NCBI RefSeq assembly: GCF_024139115.2
Contig: NC_085141.1
Span: 30,519,242 to 30,583,241, forward strand
DNA from: Armigeres subalbatus
Taxonomy: Eukaryota > Arthropoda > Insecta > Diptera > Culicidae
DNA length: 64,000 bases
Direction of reading: 5' to 3'
The position numbers were made by a program, and so were the translations under genes. Positions 37,801 through 41,859 of this stretch are shown here, piece by piece; positions within the stretch are counted from its first letter, which is position 1; each line of letters opens with the position of its first letter. The notes under the pieces are model-generated. The model made no database searches. It was not told the DNA's origin and saw only the letters and a program-made list of their open reading frames with translations.

Positions 37801-40269
37801 TGAATTTCAAGATAGTTTAGTGCCGTTTAGAGTGATTTTAAAAATGTACATGTACCACTTTTACTGTCAACGATTTTCGGTTTCTGTTTCAATTTGTTCC
37901 CATTAATAGTGGTACATGTACAATTTGTTCCAATAAACTTGAAATTTGTCAAGAAACTTCGCTTATTTTTCACTATCATCTTTAGGCACATCAGTCATAA
38001 CAAGTTGGTATAGTTAAGTTGTAGAACATTGTAAATATGAATTTATTATTCGATATTTTTGGGAAAAATTTACTCAATGTAACATGTACCACTTTCGCTG
38101 GCACCGGTTCATATGCGGGCGGCGTCTCTGCATGTCGCTGCATTGACATATGTTGTTCTTATATTTGATGATTTTTGCCTTTCTCGTATACTAAGTATAC
38201 GTAAAGGCTATATGATCGCTCCAAAAACTTTATAGAAGGCCCGGAGACCCATAGTGTTATATACCGATCGACTCAGTTCGACGAATTAAGGTGATGTCTG
38301 TGTGTGTGTATGTCTGTGCGCACCCACCCAAAAAAATGTAGCAAAAGTGTCACTCATTTTTCGGGCACTTATCCTTGCTCGACGCAAGTTACATTCGACA
38401 CAGAATTCTGTCTTTTGTTTCCTACTGAAAATTTTCCATTTTCTATAAAAAAAAAACAATTTAAAAAGTTTGTCACTCATTTTCAGGTACTTATCCTTAA
38501 TCGATTTGCTTGCAACAAGTTGCATTCAACGCAAAATCCTGTCTTATTGTTTCCTATTGAAAATTGGCCAGATCAGACTACGGGCTCAGAAGTTATGGCC
38601 AAATTACTTGATGAAGCCGCAATTCTCCAGAGTGCCGGAATTTGGAGGGTTTACTTCCCGTTCTAATCAGAACGGCGCACAGGAACCGTACAGCAACTTA
38701 GCACACACCAGAACACTATTCTCAGGATCGTCCCTTTTTTGATGAACGTGGATAACAGAAAAAAAAAAACAATAGCCGAACGAAGTACTTTTGCACGCTA
38801 CCGAGTTATATTTCGTACTGCCCTCTCACTACAATATAAATACTTGCTACGGTGCAATCAACAGGATGATAAAGACATTTGCTCTCGTGAGAATTTATGC
38901 TTCAACGTTAGGATGGTTCGATAAATTCTAAGTGTTTCGGAATTCAATATTAAATTATTTTTCTTTTAATTCTATGATCGTTGAGGACCGATCATTACTA
39001 ACACACGAGAAAGGCTCTATCACCGCTAGGTGGTGATCTGTTTTTTTTTTAAATAATTTAATGACAGCGATTTTTTTAAATTTAAATTGAAGTTCATCAC
39101 TTCTTCTATTAGTGAGATCATCTCCTCGATGGGCATGGGACATACCTTTGTAATTAACGTTAGGTCTAGAGATGCAACGATAACTAGCATTAAGGCAAAA
39201 TGTATCTCAAAAACACAATTAACTATTATACTCAAGCATATGTATTACCTTGAAAATCTTATACCAAATCGTTCATTCACTCCTACCAGGACAACATCGA
39301 CCTCCCGCCACCAATTGGTTTCGACGTTCCGGAGGACGACCACAAACTGCCCTCGGCAAAGGCATCCTTTTTGTGTGACACTGCCGGTGCTGGCATCGTG
39401 CGCCAGTTTCTGGAACAGTATTTTATGATCTACGACTCGGACAATCGACAACCGCTGCTGGAAGCGTACCACGAGCATGCCATGATTTCCATGACCGTCT
39501 TCAACAGCCCCAGCCAGAGCAGCCAACAGCGATTACAAAGCTACTTGACCTACAACCGAAATTTGACCTCGAAACGAGATCTGGACACACGGTGTCGTTT
39601 CCTGAAGATGGGTCGTTTGCCGGTGGTGTCATTCCTGTCCGAGCTGCCCAACACCAAACACGACCCGCAAACGTTCGTCGTCGATCTGACGCTATTCACG
39701 GTACGTTATTTTATTCTTTACCAAATAATATACAACCATTAATAAAAGGGTACCTTACATAAAATTTGAAAATAAATAATTTCATTTTTTCCTTACAGCC
39801 CCAGCTCATTCTGCTAACCGTAACTGGCGTATTCAAAGAACGAAAACTAGCTGTCATCAACGAGCCATATCGATCGTTCCAGCGCTCGCTTGTGATCGTT
39901 CCCTCCGGAAGTGGGTTCTGCATTCGCAACGAAATGATCCACATCAACAACGCCACCCGGATACAGGAGGAGAAAGCATTCAAGGACCCAACCTCCAACG
40001 GGTTCCAATCTACGGCAGCAGTGGCACCTCCGCCAGCTTCGGTGGCTCCCGTTGCTCCGATAACTGCCGTCCCGCCGGTGGTTGGTGGCCCCGACGACAA
40101 CACCAAACTTCAGATGGTTCAAGCGATGGCCGCCCACAGCAACATGAACCTGGAATGGAGCCGGAAGTGCTTGGAGGAAACGAATTGGGACTTCGAACGA
40201 GCCGGATTCGCATTCACCGAGCTTCACAAACAGAACCGGATACCGCCGGAAGCGTTTGTCAAAAATTGA
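1822..40269 (+). CDS. NXF1: Nuclear RNA export factor 1 (NXF1/TAP, small bonus), six coding exons
   Basis: NXF1, with its partner NXT1 (p15), carries bulk mRNA through nuclear pores. The coding join is 1822-1894, 2009-2874, 19190-19299, 21327-21363, 39290-39700, 39799-40269: 1,968 nt, 655 residues plus stop. The Drosophila and human proteins are of similar length. Domains in order: RG-rich N-terminus (MSNRGGKNRG), RRM at about 134-213 (starts GWFEVKIPYGHKYEKEF), leucine-rich repeats at about 225-345 (LEALNLNDNKL, LKILYLANNK), NTF2-like domain at about 385-555 (VRQFLEQYFMIYDSDNR, YNRNL), and a UBA-like TAP-C domain at about 598-655 (HSNMNLEWSRKCLEETNWDF, ending IPPEAFVKN). All introns are GT-AG and the reading frame is kept at every junction. 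Introns 2 and 4 are swollen to 16 and 18 kb by transposons; introns 1 and 5 are about 100 nt. No frame damage was seen, so the gene looks functional. Confidence 0.95.
2009..2874 (+). CDS. NXF1: NXF1 exon 2: RG region, RRM and first leucine-rich repeats
   Basis: Residues 25-313. The acceptor is TTTCCATTTCAG/GT and the donor AATAAG/GTAAGC. It encodes the basic linker (RRRGSPVPRGPMSSG), the RRM (about 134-213), the helical linker (LKERMKLAMVKRYNPTTKAL) and the first leucine-rich repeats, ending LKILYLANNK. An open frame upstream from 1936 and downstream to 3006 is intron sequence, shown by the strong splice sites and loss of family resemblance. Confidence 0.95.
3090..3977 (+). pseudogene. Ty3/gypsy-type pol relic (protease/RNase H/integrase)
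   Basis: Degenerate pol pieces of an LTR retrotransposon lie in NXF1 intron 2. About 3120-3180 reads like the protease start (TVEINGVPIKLQ). About 3213-3380 holds an RNase H stretch (QEALAIIFAVTKFYRML) followed by LLQR. About 3386-3725 is integrase core: FFLAIVDGFTKWLKIY, then LPDVIVTNDNGTLFDS with catalytic Asp residues, then HIKIPPFHPQSNG. After a TAG the frame resumes as TLKRVLTKIKC and KSPAEAMLGRKI. Reverse transcriptase is missing and several frames are broken, so it is dead. No LTRs were found. It is described only as a relic. Confidence 0.75.
3978..4289 (+). other. Junction sequence with LINE-like peptide
   Basis: From about 3985 the frame joined to the gypsy relic changes character: LLSAGLMQVCDLPNQNNKYL then DLVFTTD. 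This resembles the endonuclease C-terminal part of non-LTR elements rather than a gypsy integrase tail. An A-rich run at 3980-3990 marks the probable junction. No domain is complete. The rest to 4289 is unassigned. Confidence 0.35.
4290..4475 (-). repeat. Degenerate tRNA-like SINE copy
   Basis: Diverged copy of the repeat seen at 11150-11495 and 16160-16395. It shares the order: AATTGCCTAT near 4300, a GTATTAAGCCACCCGG block near 4318, then GGAGGGTAACC and a T-arm-like GGGTTTGATCCC near 4436. Only the 3' half of the tRNA-like part is left. Orientation follows the better copies. Confidence 0.5.
4476..5330. other. Intronic DNA, nothing recognised
   Basis: Several weak open frames but no family-like peptide. 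A C-rich run lies at 5109-5123. No inverted ends were seen. Confidence 0.4.
5331..5460. repeat. Single arm of the 'TTAGTGGAATG' MITE family
   Basis: Starts AAGAAAATTATTTTGAGC and runs through CATAAGACGAGTTTGTACAA and CCACTTAATTGTATCTTGAC, the same arm as at 6942-7081 and 8662-8820. The second arm is missing; the sequence departs after CTTGACAGATG. Confidence 0.7.
5473..6730 (+). pseudogene. Ty1/copia pol relic (reverse transcriptase and RNase H)
   Basis: Reverse transcriptase pieces of a Ty1/copia LTR retrotransposon: VKHIDIKTAYLYGELSETIY, QPPGYET, LNGLKQAGRVWNK, then the catalytic motif LLYVDDMLIV at about 5840-5870. The linker NFKISCLGDINSYPGIRV follows. The RNase H end is at 6430-6730: DRKSNSGFLFMLGNGTISW, SSTETEYVALAEASKELIW and HEDNQSCISM. 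The frame is broken near 5810, at 6053 and at 6434, and a 63-bp retroposed fragment sits at 6234-6296. Gag, protease, integrase and LTRs are absent nearby, so this is a 5'-truncated dead copy. Confidence 0.85.
6234..6296 (-). mobile_element. 63-bp retroposed 3' end with poly(A) and 12-bp target duplication
   Basis: GGTCGTAAAGTT occurs at 6222-6233 and again at 6297-6308, flanking a 63-bp insert. On the minus strand the insert reads GAGACGAGCCAGCCTCGGGC, then TTTAATAAAGACAC and a run of A. That is an AATAAA signal plus poly(A), the mark of target-primed reverse transcription of an extremely 5'-truncated RNA. It splits the copia relic, so it is younger. Confidence 0.8.
6942..7200. mobile_element. 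Perfect palindrome: 112-bp arms, 7-nt spacer
   Basis: 6970-7081 and 7089-7200 are exact reverse complements over 112 bp around the spacer GAGTCAA. The outer ends are TCACCTGTCATAAGACGAG. A left extension from 6942 (AAGAAAATTATTTTGAGC) is shared with the copies at 5331 and 8662, so this is the folded form of a repeat family. No coding content. The flawless arms contrast with the diverged single arms elsewhere. Confidence 0.85.
7211..7240. repeat. TTTA microsatellite
   Basis: Short run of TTTA units (ATTTATTTATTTATTTAT) between the palindrome and the LINE relic. Confidence 0.7.
8662..8894. mobile_element. Asymmetric hairpin copy of the 'TTAGTGGAATG' MITE family
   Basis: The left arm starts AAGAAAATTATTTTGAGC and runs through CACTTGTCATAAGACAAG to CTCGTACTTGACTCGACTAAG. 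The right arm begins at TCTGTCAAGATACAATTAAG and ends CTTATGACAAGTGA at 8894. The inner part of the right arm is missing, unlike the perfect copy at 6970-7200. It sits inside the element at 8358-10310. Confidence 0.75.
9049..9472 (+). repeat. Dispersed repeat with 'CATATCAGTCCCAT' ends, copy 1
   Basis: About 425 bp with inverted ends: CATATCAGTCCCAT near 9067 and ATGGGACTGATATG near 9446. It holds CAATCCACTTATGTAAATTC and CATTCAATGAGTTAATGC. A second copy in opposite orientation lies at 22715-23195. No coding content; probably a MITE. Confidence 0.6.
11150..11318 (-). mobile_element. tRNA-derived SINE, copy with complete tRNA-like head
   Basis: On the minus strand 11313-11239 reads as a 75-nt tRNA-like cloverleaf: acceptor TCCTTCG/CGAAGGG then A, D-arm GCTT...AAAC with AGTTGGTTA, anticodon loop CTAGCGT, T-arm ATGGG TTTGAGT CCCAT. 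The A and B box sequences of a pol III promoter are present. The SINE body follows toward 11150 (CATATGTGAATATG, GTTTTCATAAC). The anticodon position reads AGC, but loop and variable region are irregular and the head is fused to a repeated body, so it is a SINE and not a working tRNA gene. Confidence 0.7.
11319..11495 (+). mobile_element. 5'-truncated copy of the same SINE, head-to-head with the previous one
   Basis: It begins inside the tRNA-like part at GCACCAGTCTAGCG and continues through GGTTCGAGTCCCATCGAAGG, then the body: TTACCTCCAATACATTTTCC, TTAACGTCCAAGTCGGGTGG and GGCAATTAACTTTGATTG. Together with the minus copy it forms a head-to-head inverted pair centred near 11319, able to fold into a long hairpin. 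Confidence 0.75.
11699..12225. repeat. Left terminal inverted repeat of the 3.85-kb transposon
   Basis: Reverse complement of 15035-15551 with scattered substitutions and small indels in A/T runs. Its outer end reads TTGAAACTCTGCACAG and its inner end lies near GATTTAAACAAGTTGTTTTC. The short open frame at 11663-11899 is in this TIR and recurs on the other strand at 15351-15551, which rules it out as a gene. Confidence 0.8.
12685..14820 (+). pseudogene. Decayed putative transposase, DDE-like, with N-terminal Cys motifs
   Basis: About 700 codons, starting MSSRFLNCCRPF at 12685 and stopping at 14818-14820. The N-terminus has a CC pair and ICTSCRLNVDK (zinc-finger-like). A Thr/Ser/Glu-rich segment follows, then a helical, charged middle. 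The C-terminal part carries ICDFSENYSFV (Asp at 14096), then MSDGAASQYKNRKNF (Asp at 14350) and SHGKGPCDAIGGTIKR (Asp at 14473). The three acidic residues in conserved-looking blocks suggest an RNase-H-fold transposase. Broken near 12755, 13570, 13740, 13989 and 14291, plus an in-frame TAA at 14569. I recall related uncharacterised proteins in cnidarians and insects, but the superfamily (Sola-like is one guess) is inference. Confidence 0.65.
15035..15551. repeat. Right terminal inverted repeat of the 3.85-kb transposon
   Basis: Mirror of 11699-12225. It begins inside at CAAACAACTTGTTTAACTC and ends CTGTGCAAAGTTTCAA. Confidence 0.8.
15552..16159. other. Intronic DNA with a possible small inverted repeat
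   Basis: AT-rich. Around 15735-15860 the stretches ATCAAAATATGATATTTG and TTTTGATAATATTTTGATAG face each other, and GGACTCT occurs on both outer sides (15717, 15861), hinting at an old MITE. Nothing else was recognised. Confidence 0.35.
16160..16395 (-). mobile_element. tRNA-derived SINE, best-preserved copy
   Basis: On the minus strand 16386-16312 is the 75-nt tRNA-like head: TCCTTCG acceptor, GCTT/AAGC D-stem, CAGT/ACTG anticodon stem with loop CTAGCGT, ATGGG/CCCAT T-stem with TTCGAGT, and a perfect B-box GGTTCGAGTCC. The body follows to 16160 with CATATGAGTTTTCATAAC, TTAACGTCCAAGTCGGGTGG and CGGAAATAGGCAATTACC. Same family as 11150-11495 and, diverged, 4290-4475. Confidence 0.8.
16396..17061. 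other. Intronic DNA, nothing recognised
   Basis: AT-rich; short open frames at 16501-16755 and 16839-17033 show low-complexity Lys/Asn/Phe-rich peptides without family resemblance. Confidence 0.4.
17062..17345 (+). repeat. Copy of the 'GAAGGCCCGGAGACCC' dispersed repeat (partial)
   Basis: Starts TTGCCTCTCTCGTACTCC and contains ATAGAAGGCCCGGAGACCC, GGTGATGTCTGTATGTGTGT and CGTTTCCTATTGAAAATGG. It matches the left part of the longer copy at 38177-39015 in the same orientation. Its right end is not found. Confidence 0.7.
17346..19189. other. Last part of NXF1 intron 2, nothing recognised
   Basis: AT-rich intron without open frames of note, inverted ends or tRNA-like folds that I could see. The polypyrimidine tract and acceptor of exon 3 lie at the right end. 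Confidence 0.45.
19190..19299 (+). CDS. NXF1: NXF1 exon 3 (110 nt), last leucine-rich repeat
   Basis: Residues 314-350, starting IPYVASLDSLKAL and ending DQTVYI plus two bases. The acceptor is TTTACATTTCCAG and the donor ATCAG/GTATTT. It completes the LRR domain (LVEINLEGNPLKD). The 110-nt length equals that of the exon preceding the retained cassette intron in other animal NXF1 genes. Without splicing, the frame continues 50 codons into intron 3 and stops at 19451-19453. Confidence 0.92.
19300..21326 (+). promoter_or_regulatory. NXF1: NXF1 intron 3, equivalent of the conserved cassette (retained) intron
   Basis: A 2,027-nt intron lies between exons of 110 and 37 nt. In vertebrate and Drosophila NXF1 genes the intron between the matching exons is retained in a class of cytoplasmic transcripts, and in mammals it carries a constitutive-transport-element-like fold that NXF1 itself binds. 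Here read-through gives an open tail of 50 residues (YFVGSGDTIGALSLPIR onwards). Recognisable transposon ends are absent from this intron, unlike introns 2 and 4. I cannot fold it by eye, so a CTE-like element is not claimed. Confidence 0.5.
20380..20900 (+). pseudogene. Possible decayed coding sequence in NXF1 intron 3
   Basis: Protein-like runs in shifting + strand frames: VKVNTVDKEIFLSYNYDWCS (about 20614-20675), then after a TGA LTPSLGERVWALKKDFASFD and PLQPGS. Upstream another frame reads ICLMSGENHFTLVMVKQIGK. Codon-like composition contrasts with the surrounding AT-rich intron. I do not recognise the family. It could be a retrocopy or transposon remnant, or chance. Confidence 0.3.
21327..21363 (+). 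CDS. NXF1: NXF1 exon 4 (37 nt)
   Basis: Residues 350-362: joined to exon 3 it reads SEVRKRLPKIIKL, matching the family motif just after the LRRs (in human, RERFPKLLRLDG). The acceptor is GTGGTTCCAG/C and the donor TTG/GTAAGT. It brings the frame to phase 0 for exon 5, which opens DNIDLPPPIGFDV. Its size matches the 37-nt exon of other NXF1 genes. Confidence 0.9.
21490..22146 (-). pseudogene. LINE 3' end with Cys/His motif, split by a MITE
   Basis: To the left of the MITE the minus strand reads LKQLKKIQEDSCRFCGVDKK then SEHILCHCPLIF, a CxxC-H-C-type tail seen at the C-terminus of many RNase-H-bearing LINEs. To the right (about 21995-22146) the frame is scattered. Confidence 0.65.
21761..21992. 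mobile_element. 232-bp TA-flanked MITE
   Basis: Ends GGGTCTGTCTCATTTG at 21762 and CAAATGAGACAGACCC at 21976-21991, with a further shared AATTAAACTTAAAAGTG block inside. TA on both sides. It sits in the LINE tail. Confidence 0.8.
22147..22385 (-). pseudogene. Second half of LINE RNase H
   Basis: Minus strand: LKHVWKCINSLQDLSF, then VTLYWVPGHCGIDGNERADK with the HxGxxGNExAD signature of RNase H. It continues 25440-25857 across the foldback insertion; both sides share the 9-bp duplication GTTTGAATG. Confidence 0.8.
22715..23195 (-). repeat. Dispersed repeat with 'CATATCAGTCCCAT' end, copy 2 (inverted)
   Basis: Reverse-orientation match to 9049-9472, for example CATTCAATGAGGAATGACTT and CCGCATACCAGTTCCATT. 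One end is present (GGTACTGATATGAAAGTACC near 23160); the other is cut. A 54-bp piece of the TTAGTGGAATG MITE (about 22860-22913: TCATAAGACGAGTTTATAC) lies inside it. Confidence 0.65.
23516..24026. mobile_element. Hairpin MITE with arms of about 190 bp
   Basis: Left arm GTAAAAATATGTTGATTTTT with TCAAAATTGAGCCCACA is mirrored at the right end (TGGGCTCAATTTTGA, AAATCAACATATTTTTAC). The similarity runs inward through AACCCAATTTTAATCATCTT and the CATAGTATGCATCGG region. A loop of about 100 bp separates the arms. No coding content. Confidence 0.75.
24054..24574. mobile_element. 521-bp hAT-type MITE with 8-bp target duplication
   Basis: Ends CAGGGCTGACAATAGTCAT and its reverse complement, flanked by ATCTTAAT at 24046-24053 and 24575-24582. 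An 8-bp duplication and a CAGGG start are hAT hallmarks. An open frame of 99 codons inside shows no transposase motif, so it is non-autonomous. Confidence 0.85.
24954..25086. mobile_element. 133-bp palindromic MITE
   Basis: Arms AGTGCTGTCCAATGAGC and CTCTCATTGGACAGCACT with inner matches (CGAAGTAGCTCGAA against TTCGAGCTACTTC; GTCCTGCTCAT against ATGAGCAGGAC). ATA flanks both sides (24951-24953, 25087-25089). Confidence 0.75.
25112..25199 (-). mobile_element. Pogo/Tigger-like terminus fragment
   Basis: Minus strand: TACAGTATCCCCCTGCTTAT, then repeated ATC(T/G)C(A/G)CTAATYCG-type words (GGATCTCGCTAATTCGG, GGATTAAAAAG). Such ends are typical of pogo-group elements. Only one end is seen. Confidence 0.4.
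25440..25857 (-). pseudogene. LINE linker and first half of RNase H
   Basis: Minus strand: TGAMKSTPSKALDCLL, the marker just after RT in I-type elements, then a frameshift into FLYINSYRRSTNLLEGDLTG and the RNase H start SIVFYTDGSKLNNQAGAGV with the first catalytic Asp. The frame runs into the foldback element at 25430. Confidence 0.75.
25869..26881. mobile_element. 1.0-kb TA-flanked element with 'CATCCA...TACGTCA' ends
   Basis: The left end GGGGCCATCCACAAACTACG and the right end (reverse complement) GGGAACATCCATAAAGTACG both continue TCA. TA lies at 25867-25868 and 26882-26883. It contains an ATCTA microsatellite at 25935-25957 and a GGGGGG run near 26823. No transposase motif. It lies in the LINE just upstream of TGAMKSTPSKA. 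Confidence 0.7.
25935..25957. repeat. TCTAA microsatellite
   Basis: Four TCTAA units in a row near the left end of the TA-flanked element. Confidence 0.8.
26884..29692. other. Unassigned 2.8-kb block inside the LINE
   Basis: No coding peptide recognised. Near its ends CTGCTCATGAT...CATAGTTGACGTA (27033-27058) and TACGTCAACTATG...ATCATGAGCAG (29332-29357) are inverted with few mismatches, hinting that the block is an inserted element. A small MITE lies at 27950-28150. Confidence 0.4.
27950..28150. mobile_element. 200-bp MITE with 'CTATAGATAG' ends
   Basis: The left end CTATAGATAGTGGAATATAT and the right end in reverse (TTATAGATAGTAGAATCTAT) match with few differences, continuing AGATRAGCGAA. 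Two GACGTCA-like sites lie inside (28032, 28068). Confidence 0.65.
29693..30833 (-). pseudogene. LINE endonuclease C-terminal part and reverse transcriptase
   Basis: 30833-30300 reads as the end of an AP-type endonuclease and linker: PTFINSIRQEVLDLTLCSP, NWHVSDEVSLSDHMHILF with the Ser-Asp-His end motif. 30217-29693 is the RT palm: KGCPQGGVLSPLLWSLLVDD, then IIGFADDIVIIV (the FADD form of the catalytic box), VGLNINPCKTTI and LDRKLNWNAHLEQAINKA. The frame breaks between the two parts and after GLKPKI, where the RT tail is lost. Dead. Confidence 0.8.
31090..32494 (+). pseudogene. Juan-like ORF1 (gag) with CCHC zinc knuckles
   Basis: Starts MSINKNKRKGESLNSPLPSK and runs as a basic nucleocapsid-type protein; FKVVLKGLPSDDKSL marks the RNA-binding fold of Jockey gags. 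CRKCQKWNQTLSHGC begins the zinc knuckles; a frameshift near 31887 follows and the frame continues CMICGGTSHAKDACPV and CANPGGNHKSNFWECP. A second break near 32210 leads to the tail TEQLHHMIDAMFKAN. It overlaps ORF2 by about 34 nt. Confidence 0.85.
32461..33437 (+). pseudogene. Juan-like ORF2, AP endonuclease part
   Basis: NCVNVLNLNARSLKVKEDEL starts the endonuclease; IAIITETFLKPGF holds the catalytic Glu, GGVAIVINRRI follows. A TAA at 32812-32814 breaks it. The frame resumes LTRNFNAKHRSWNN, CFSSTRNTSTIDLVLTDSS and DFDSDHLPVTFEIS with the SDHLP end motif. The linker VRRRQYQRTRNP runs up to the insertion at 33437. Confidence 0.85.
33438..36933 (-). mobile_element. 5'-truncated A-tailed LINE fragment, host of RTE copy A
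   Basis: 33438-33540 and 36799-36933 belong together once RTE copy A is removed. On the minus strand the fragment has a Lys/Ser/Ile-rich frame (about 36930-36787: KMLGSEQISTNFMVPCTKIS) and ends in an A/TAAAA-rich tail next to GTTATAT. A-tail plus flanking 7-bp duplication fits a retroposed, 5'-truncated element of about 240 bp. Family not identified. Confidence 0.65.
33541..36786 (-). mobile_element. RTE-like LINE, copy A
   Basis: CAAATTGTAGCT lies on both sides (33529-33540, 36787-36798): a 12-bp target duplication. On the minus strand: 5' leader, endonuclease (36480-35750: GTWNCKSLGFAGCDRIIYDE, VVALQEICWTGQ, IINVHCPHEG, IGDMNAQVG, IDHVLIDGKFF, SDHYLVAV). A linker and RT follow (35100-33900: NNKAPGVDQLPGELFKHGGE, QYQAGFMGERSTTDQVF, IDFKAAYDTI, LFGFADDIDIMAR). 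The tail is TIYKTLIRPVVLYGHETW and RLRWAGHVARM, stop at 33558. A short ATAAAT-rich tail replaces poly(A). Frame breaks near 35900, 34890 and 34440; dead but young-looking. Confidence 0.85.
36934..37325 (+). pseudogene. Juan-like ORF2 continued, linker before RT
   Basis: Resumes after the insertion: LQNEIKKRFAILRNTNFENN, SKLDPSSKPFWKLTK, then frame breaks, and ends at SITRKFKNMK where copy 2 continues APGDDGI. The sequence after 37325 is unrelated. Confidence 0.8.
37340..37514. other. Short unassigned stretch
   Basis: Between the Juan relic and the TIR element; nothing recognised. Confidence 0.4.
37515..38116. mobile_element. 602-bp MITE with repeated 'GTGGTACATGTAC' words
   Basis: The ends GCATATGAACCGTTGCCAGC and, in reverse, GCATATGAACCGGTGCCAGC match over about 33 bp, ending GTGGTACAT. 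Inside, GTGGTACATGTACA or its complement occurs near 37709, 37844 and 37910. No coding content. Confidence 0.8.
38177..39015 (+). mobile_element. 'GAAGGCCCGGAGACCC' repeat, full-length copy with short inverted ends
   Basis: It begins GCCTTTCTCGTATAC and ends ACGAGAAAGGC, an 11-bp inverted end. It holds ATAGAAGGCCCGGAGACCC, a TGTGTGTATG run, and two successive blocks with GTCACTCATTTT...CTTATCCTT (38349 and 38471), an internal duplication. The partial copy is at 17062-17345. No transposase seen; likely a non-autonomous element. Confidence 0.65.
39290..39700 (+). CDS. NXF1: NXF1 exon 5: linker and most of the NTF2-like domain
   Basis: Residues 363-499. The acceptor is CACTCCTACCAG and the donor TTCACG/GTACGT. 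It encodes the linker DNIDLPPPIGFDVPED and the NTF2-like fold that pairs with NXT1 and binds nucleoporin FG repeats (VRQFLEQYFMIYDSDNRQPL, AYHEHAMISMTVF, GRLPVVSFLSELPNTKHD). It is 411 nt, phase 0 at both ends. It follows 18 kb of transposon-filled intron yet is fully intact. Confidence 0.95.
39799..40269 (+). CDS. NXF1: NXF1 exon 6: end of NTF2-like domain and UBA-like TAP-C domain
   Basis: Residues 500-655 and the TGA at 40267-40269. It finishes the NTF2-like domain (PQLILLTVTGVFKER, YRSFQRSLVIVPSGSGF). Then comes a Pro/Ala/Val-rich linker (about 570-595) and the TAP-C domain, which docks on FG nucleoporins (LQMVQAMAAHSNMNLEWS). Intron 5 is 98 nt, the ordinary small size, so the transposon load lies in the long introns only. 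Confidence 0.95.
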   Translation, partial: PQLILLTVTGVFKERKLAVINEPYRSFQRSLVIVPSGSGFCIRNEMIHINNATRIQEEKAFKDPTSNGFQSTAAVAPPPASVAPVAPITAVPPVVGGPDDNTKLQMVQAMAAHSNMNLEWSRKCLEETNWDFERAGFAFTELHKQNRIPPEAFVKN

Positions 40270-40705
40270 GAATCGTTTCGCAGCGAGGTACCACTGGATG
40301 TTGAAATGATGACGACGATGATGCGGTGGATCCGCAAGGGAGTCCCAACGGGGAAATATTTTAGGTTTAATTTGCTGTGGGGGGATAGGCGGGAGGGAGG
40401 GTTATGTATTGGGAGAAGGATCAACTTGTTGGTCTAAAAATGAATATCAAATTACTTATAAGAATATAAAAGACTACATTCAAGAGCAAACTGAAAATAT
40501 GTTGGGTTTTTTTTTGTTTCATTACAAAACATTCTCAATGCATTAGTAATCAATTTGGTCCTTCTCTCAAACACATTTCAACTTTGTGTAGTTATTTGTA
40601 GGTAAGTGTAAGCAGTTTGAAACCGATGTAGAAAATGCTTTAAAAGTATAATCGAAATGAACATTGTGGTCATTTGTACAGTAATAAAATGGCGAAAACA
40701 AATGC
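40270..40705 (+). terminator. NXF1: NXF1 3' UTR with AATAAA polyadenylation signal
   Basis: The region after the stop codon holds no long frame. The first canonical AATAAA is at 40683-40688, about 415 nt past the stop, placing cleavage near 40700-40710. A weaker variant, AATATA, lies near 40463. The 3' UTR end is inferred from this signal only. Confidence 0.5.
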
Positions 40706-41119
40706 TCTAACTGGTTCACCAGCTATAGAATAGTTATTAAATGAATGAACAAAAACAATTGCGATTATAATGAAATTTTATGTCTTAAATATGTCCAATG
40801 CGTGACAAAACATGCATATTTTATTTATGGTTTACAGTCTGAATGTTTGTTTACAGCCAAAAGCAGCCAATTAATGCAAAGTTTTATATAATTGATAGAA
40901 AATATTTTCTTATCTATCCTTAATTTAAGGTTTTGTGTAAGTCATCTATCATGAAAGTAATCCATTGTAGAAAATTAGCTCCTAGCAAAAAATTTATATT
41001 TTTATTGATATTGACGAAAAGAATACCAACTGATTACTAAGTCAGTAAATTTCGATCATGAAAAGTAATGGTAAAATAAAAATATTAAATTACTTTTATG
41101 TAAACGTCTTGTACAACAA
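40706..41119. other. AT-rich intergenic DNA downstream of NXF1
   Basis: No open frame, fold or repeat recognised. Confidence 0.5.
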
Positions 41120-41775
41120 ACATCCGAACGCCTATTATCGGTCATTCAAATTCGATATAGCGACACGAACGCCCATTGAAAAATTTTCATTTTTCGTTTT
41201 CGCTTCGTTTGTTTGTTCCCACTTTCGCGTTGGCATTTCGCGCACCTGATCCCAGCATGGATGACACGGTAACTAACCCGGTCACTAGCAAAGTGCCTAT
41301 GCGCACTGCCGTTGGAGGCGCGGGCAACCACTCCAAGTAGCTACTCGTCGTTGAGCGACGATGACGCTGGCAATCCGCTGACGAAAAAAGCGGGAAAAGC
41401 AGCAGAGTCGCAGTTGCCAGAAGTGCAACCACTGCGGAAGGAGAAGTGCCCGCCGTTTTTTTTTATCAAGGGTGATTCGCCAGACCTGCGCCCAAAGCTC
41501 CGCCAACTGGTTGCCAGGGGTCTAAACTGGCTGTGTAGTGATGGTAATGCCAGCAAACAAAGACCACCACAAGTCCGTCGTGGAGTTCCTTAAGGCTTCA
41601 TGATCTCCTCGAAGCCGGTCAAGGCTTTGCTGCGTGGACTTCACGATATGGATGAAAAGGAGATCATGATGGAGTTGGAATTTTTGTGACCTCAAACTTG
41701 TCGCCATCCTCAAAATCGCTCGTCACGATAAGACGAGAAAGTGCCGGGATCAGTTTTTCCCGGTCGACCCCGAAT
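41120..41775 (+). pseudogene. Jockey-type gag relic
   Basis: From the ATG at 41257 (MDDTVTNPVTSKVPMRTAVG), with frame breaks, come SLSDDDAGNPLTKKAGKAAE, CPPFFFIKGDSPDLRPKLRQ, IMPANKDHHKSVVEFLKAS-like sequence and KPVKALLRGLHDMDEKEIM. PPFFFIKG..., the HHKSVVEFL block and VKALLRGL are marks of the RNA-binding region of Jockey-clade gags. ORF2 is not found downstream; an oppositely oriented R1-like relic follows. Confidence 0.65.
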
Positions 41776-41859
41776 AATGTGCAAACCTCTCCTCATTCAC
41801 TTCCCCGCGCTCAGCCTGTTTTCGCTCTAACTAACCAATCACAAGTTAGTCATGCTTGT

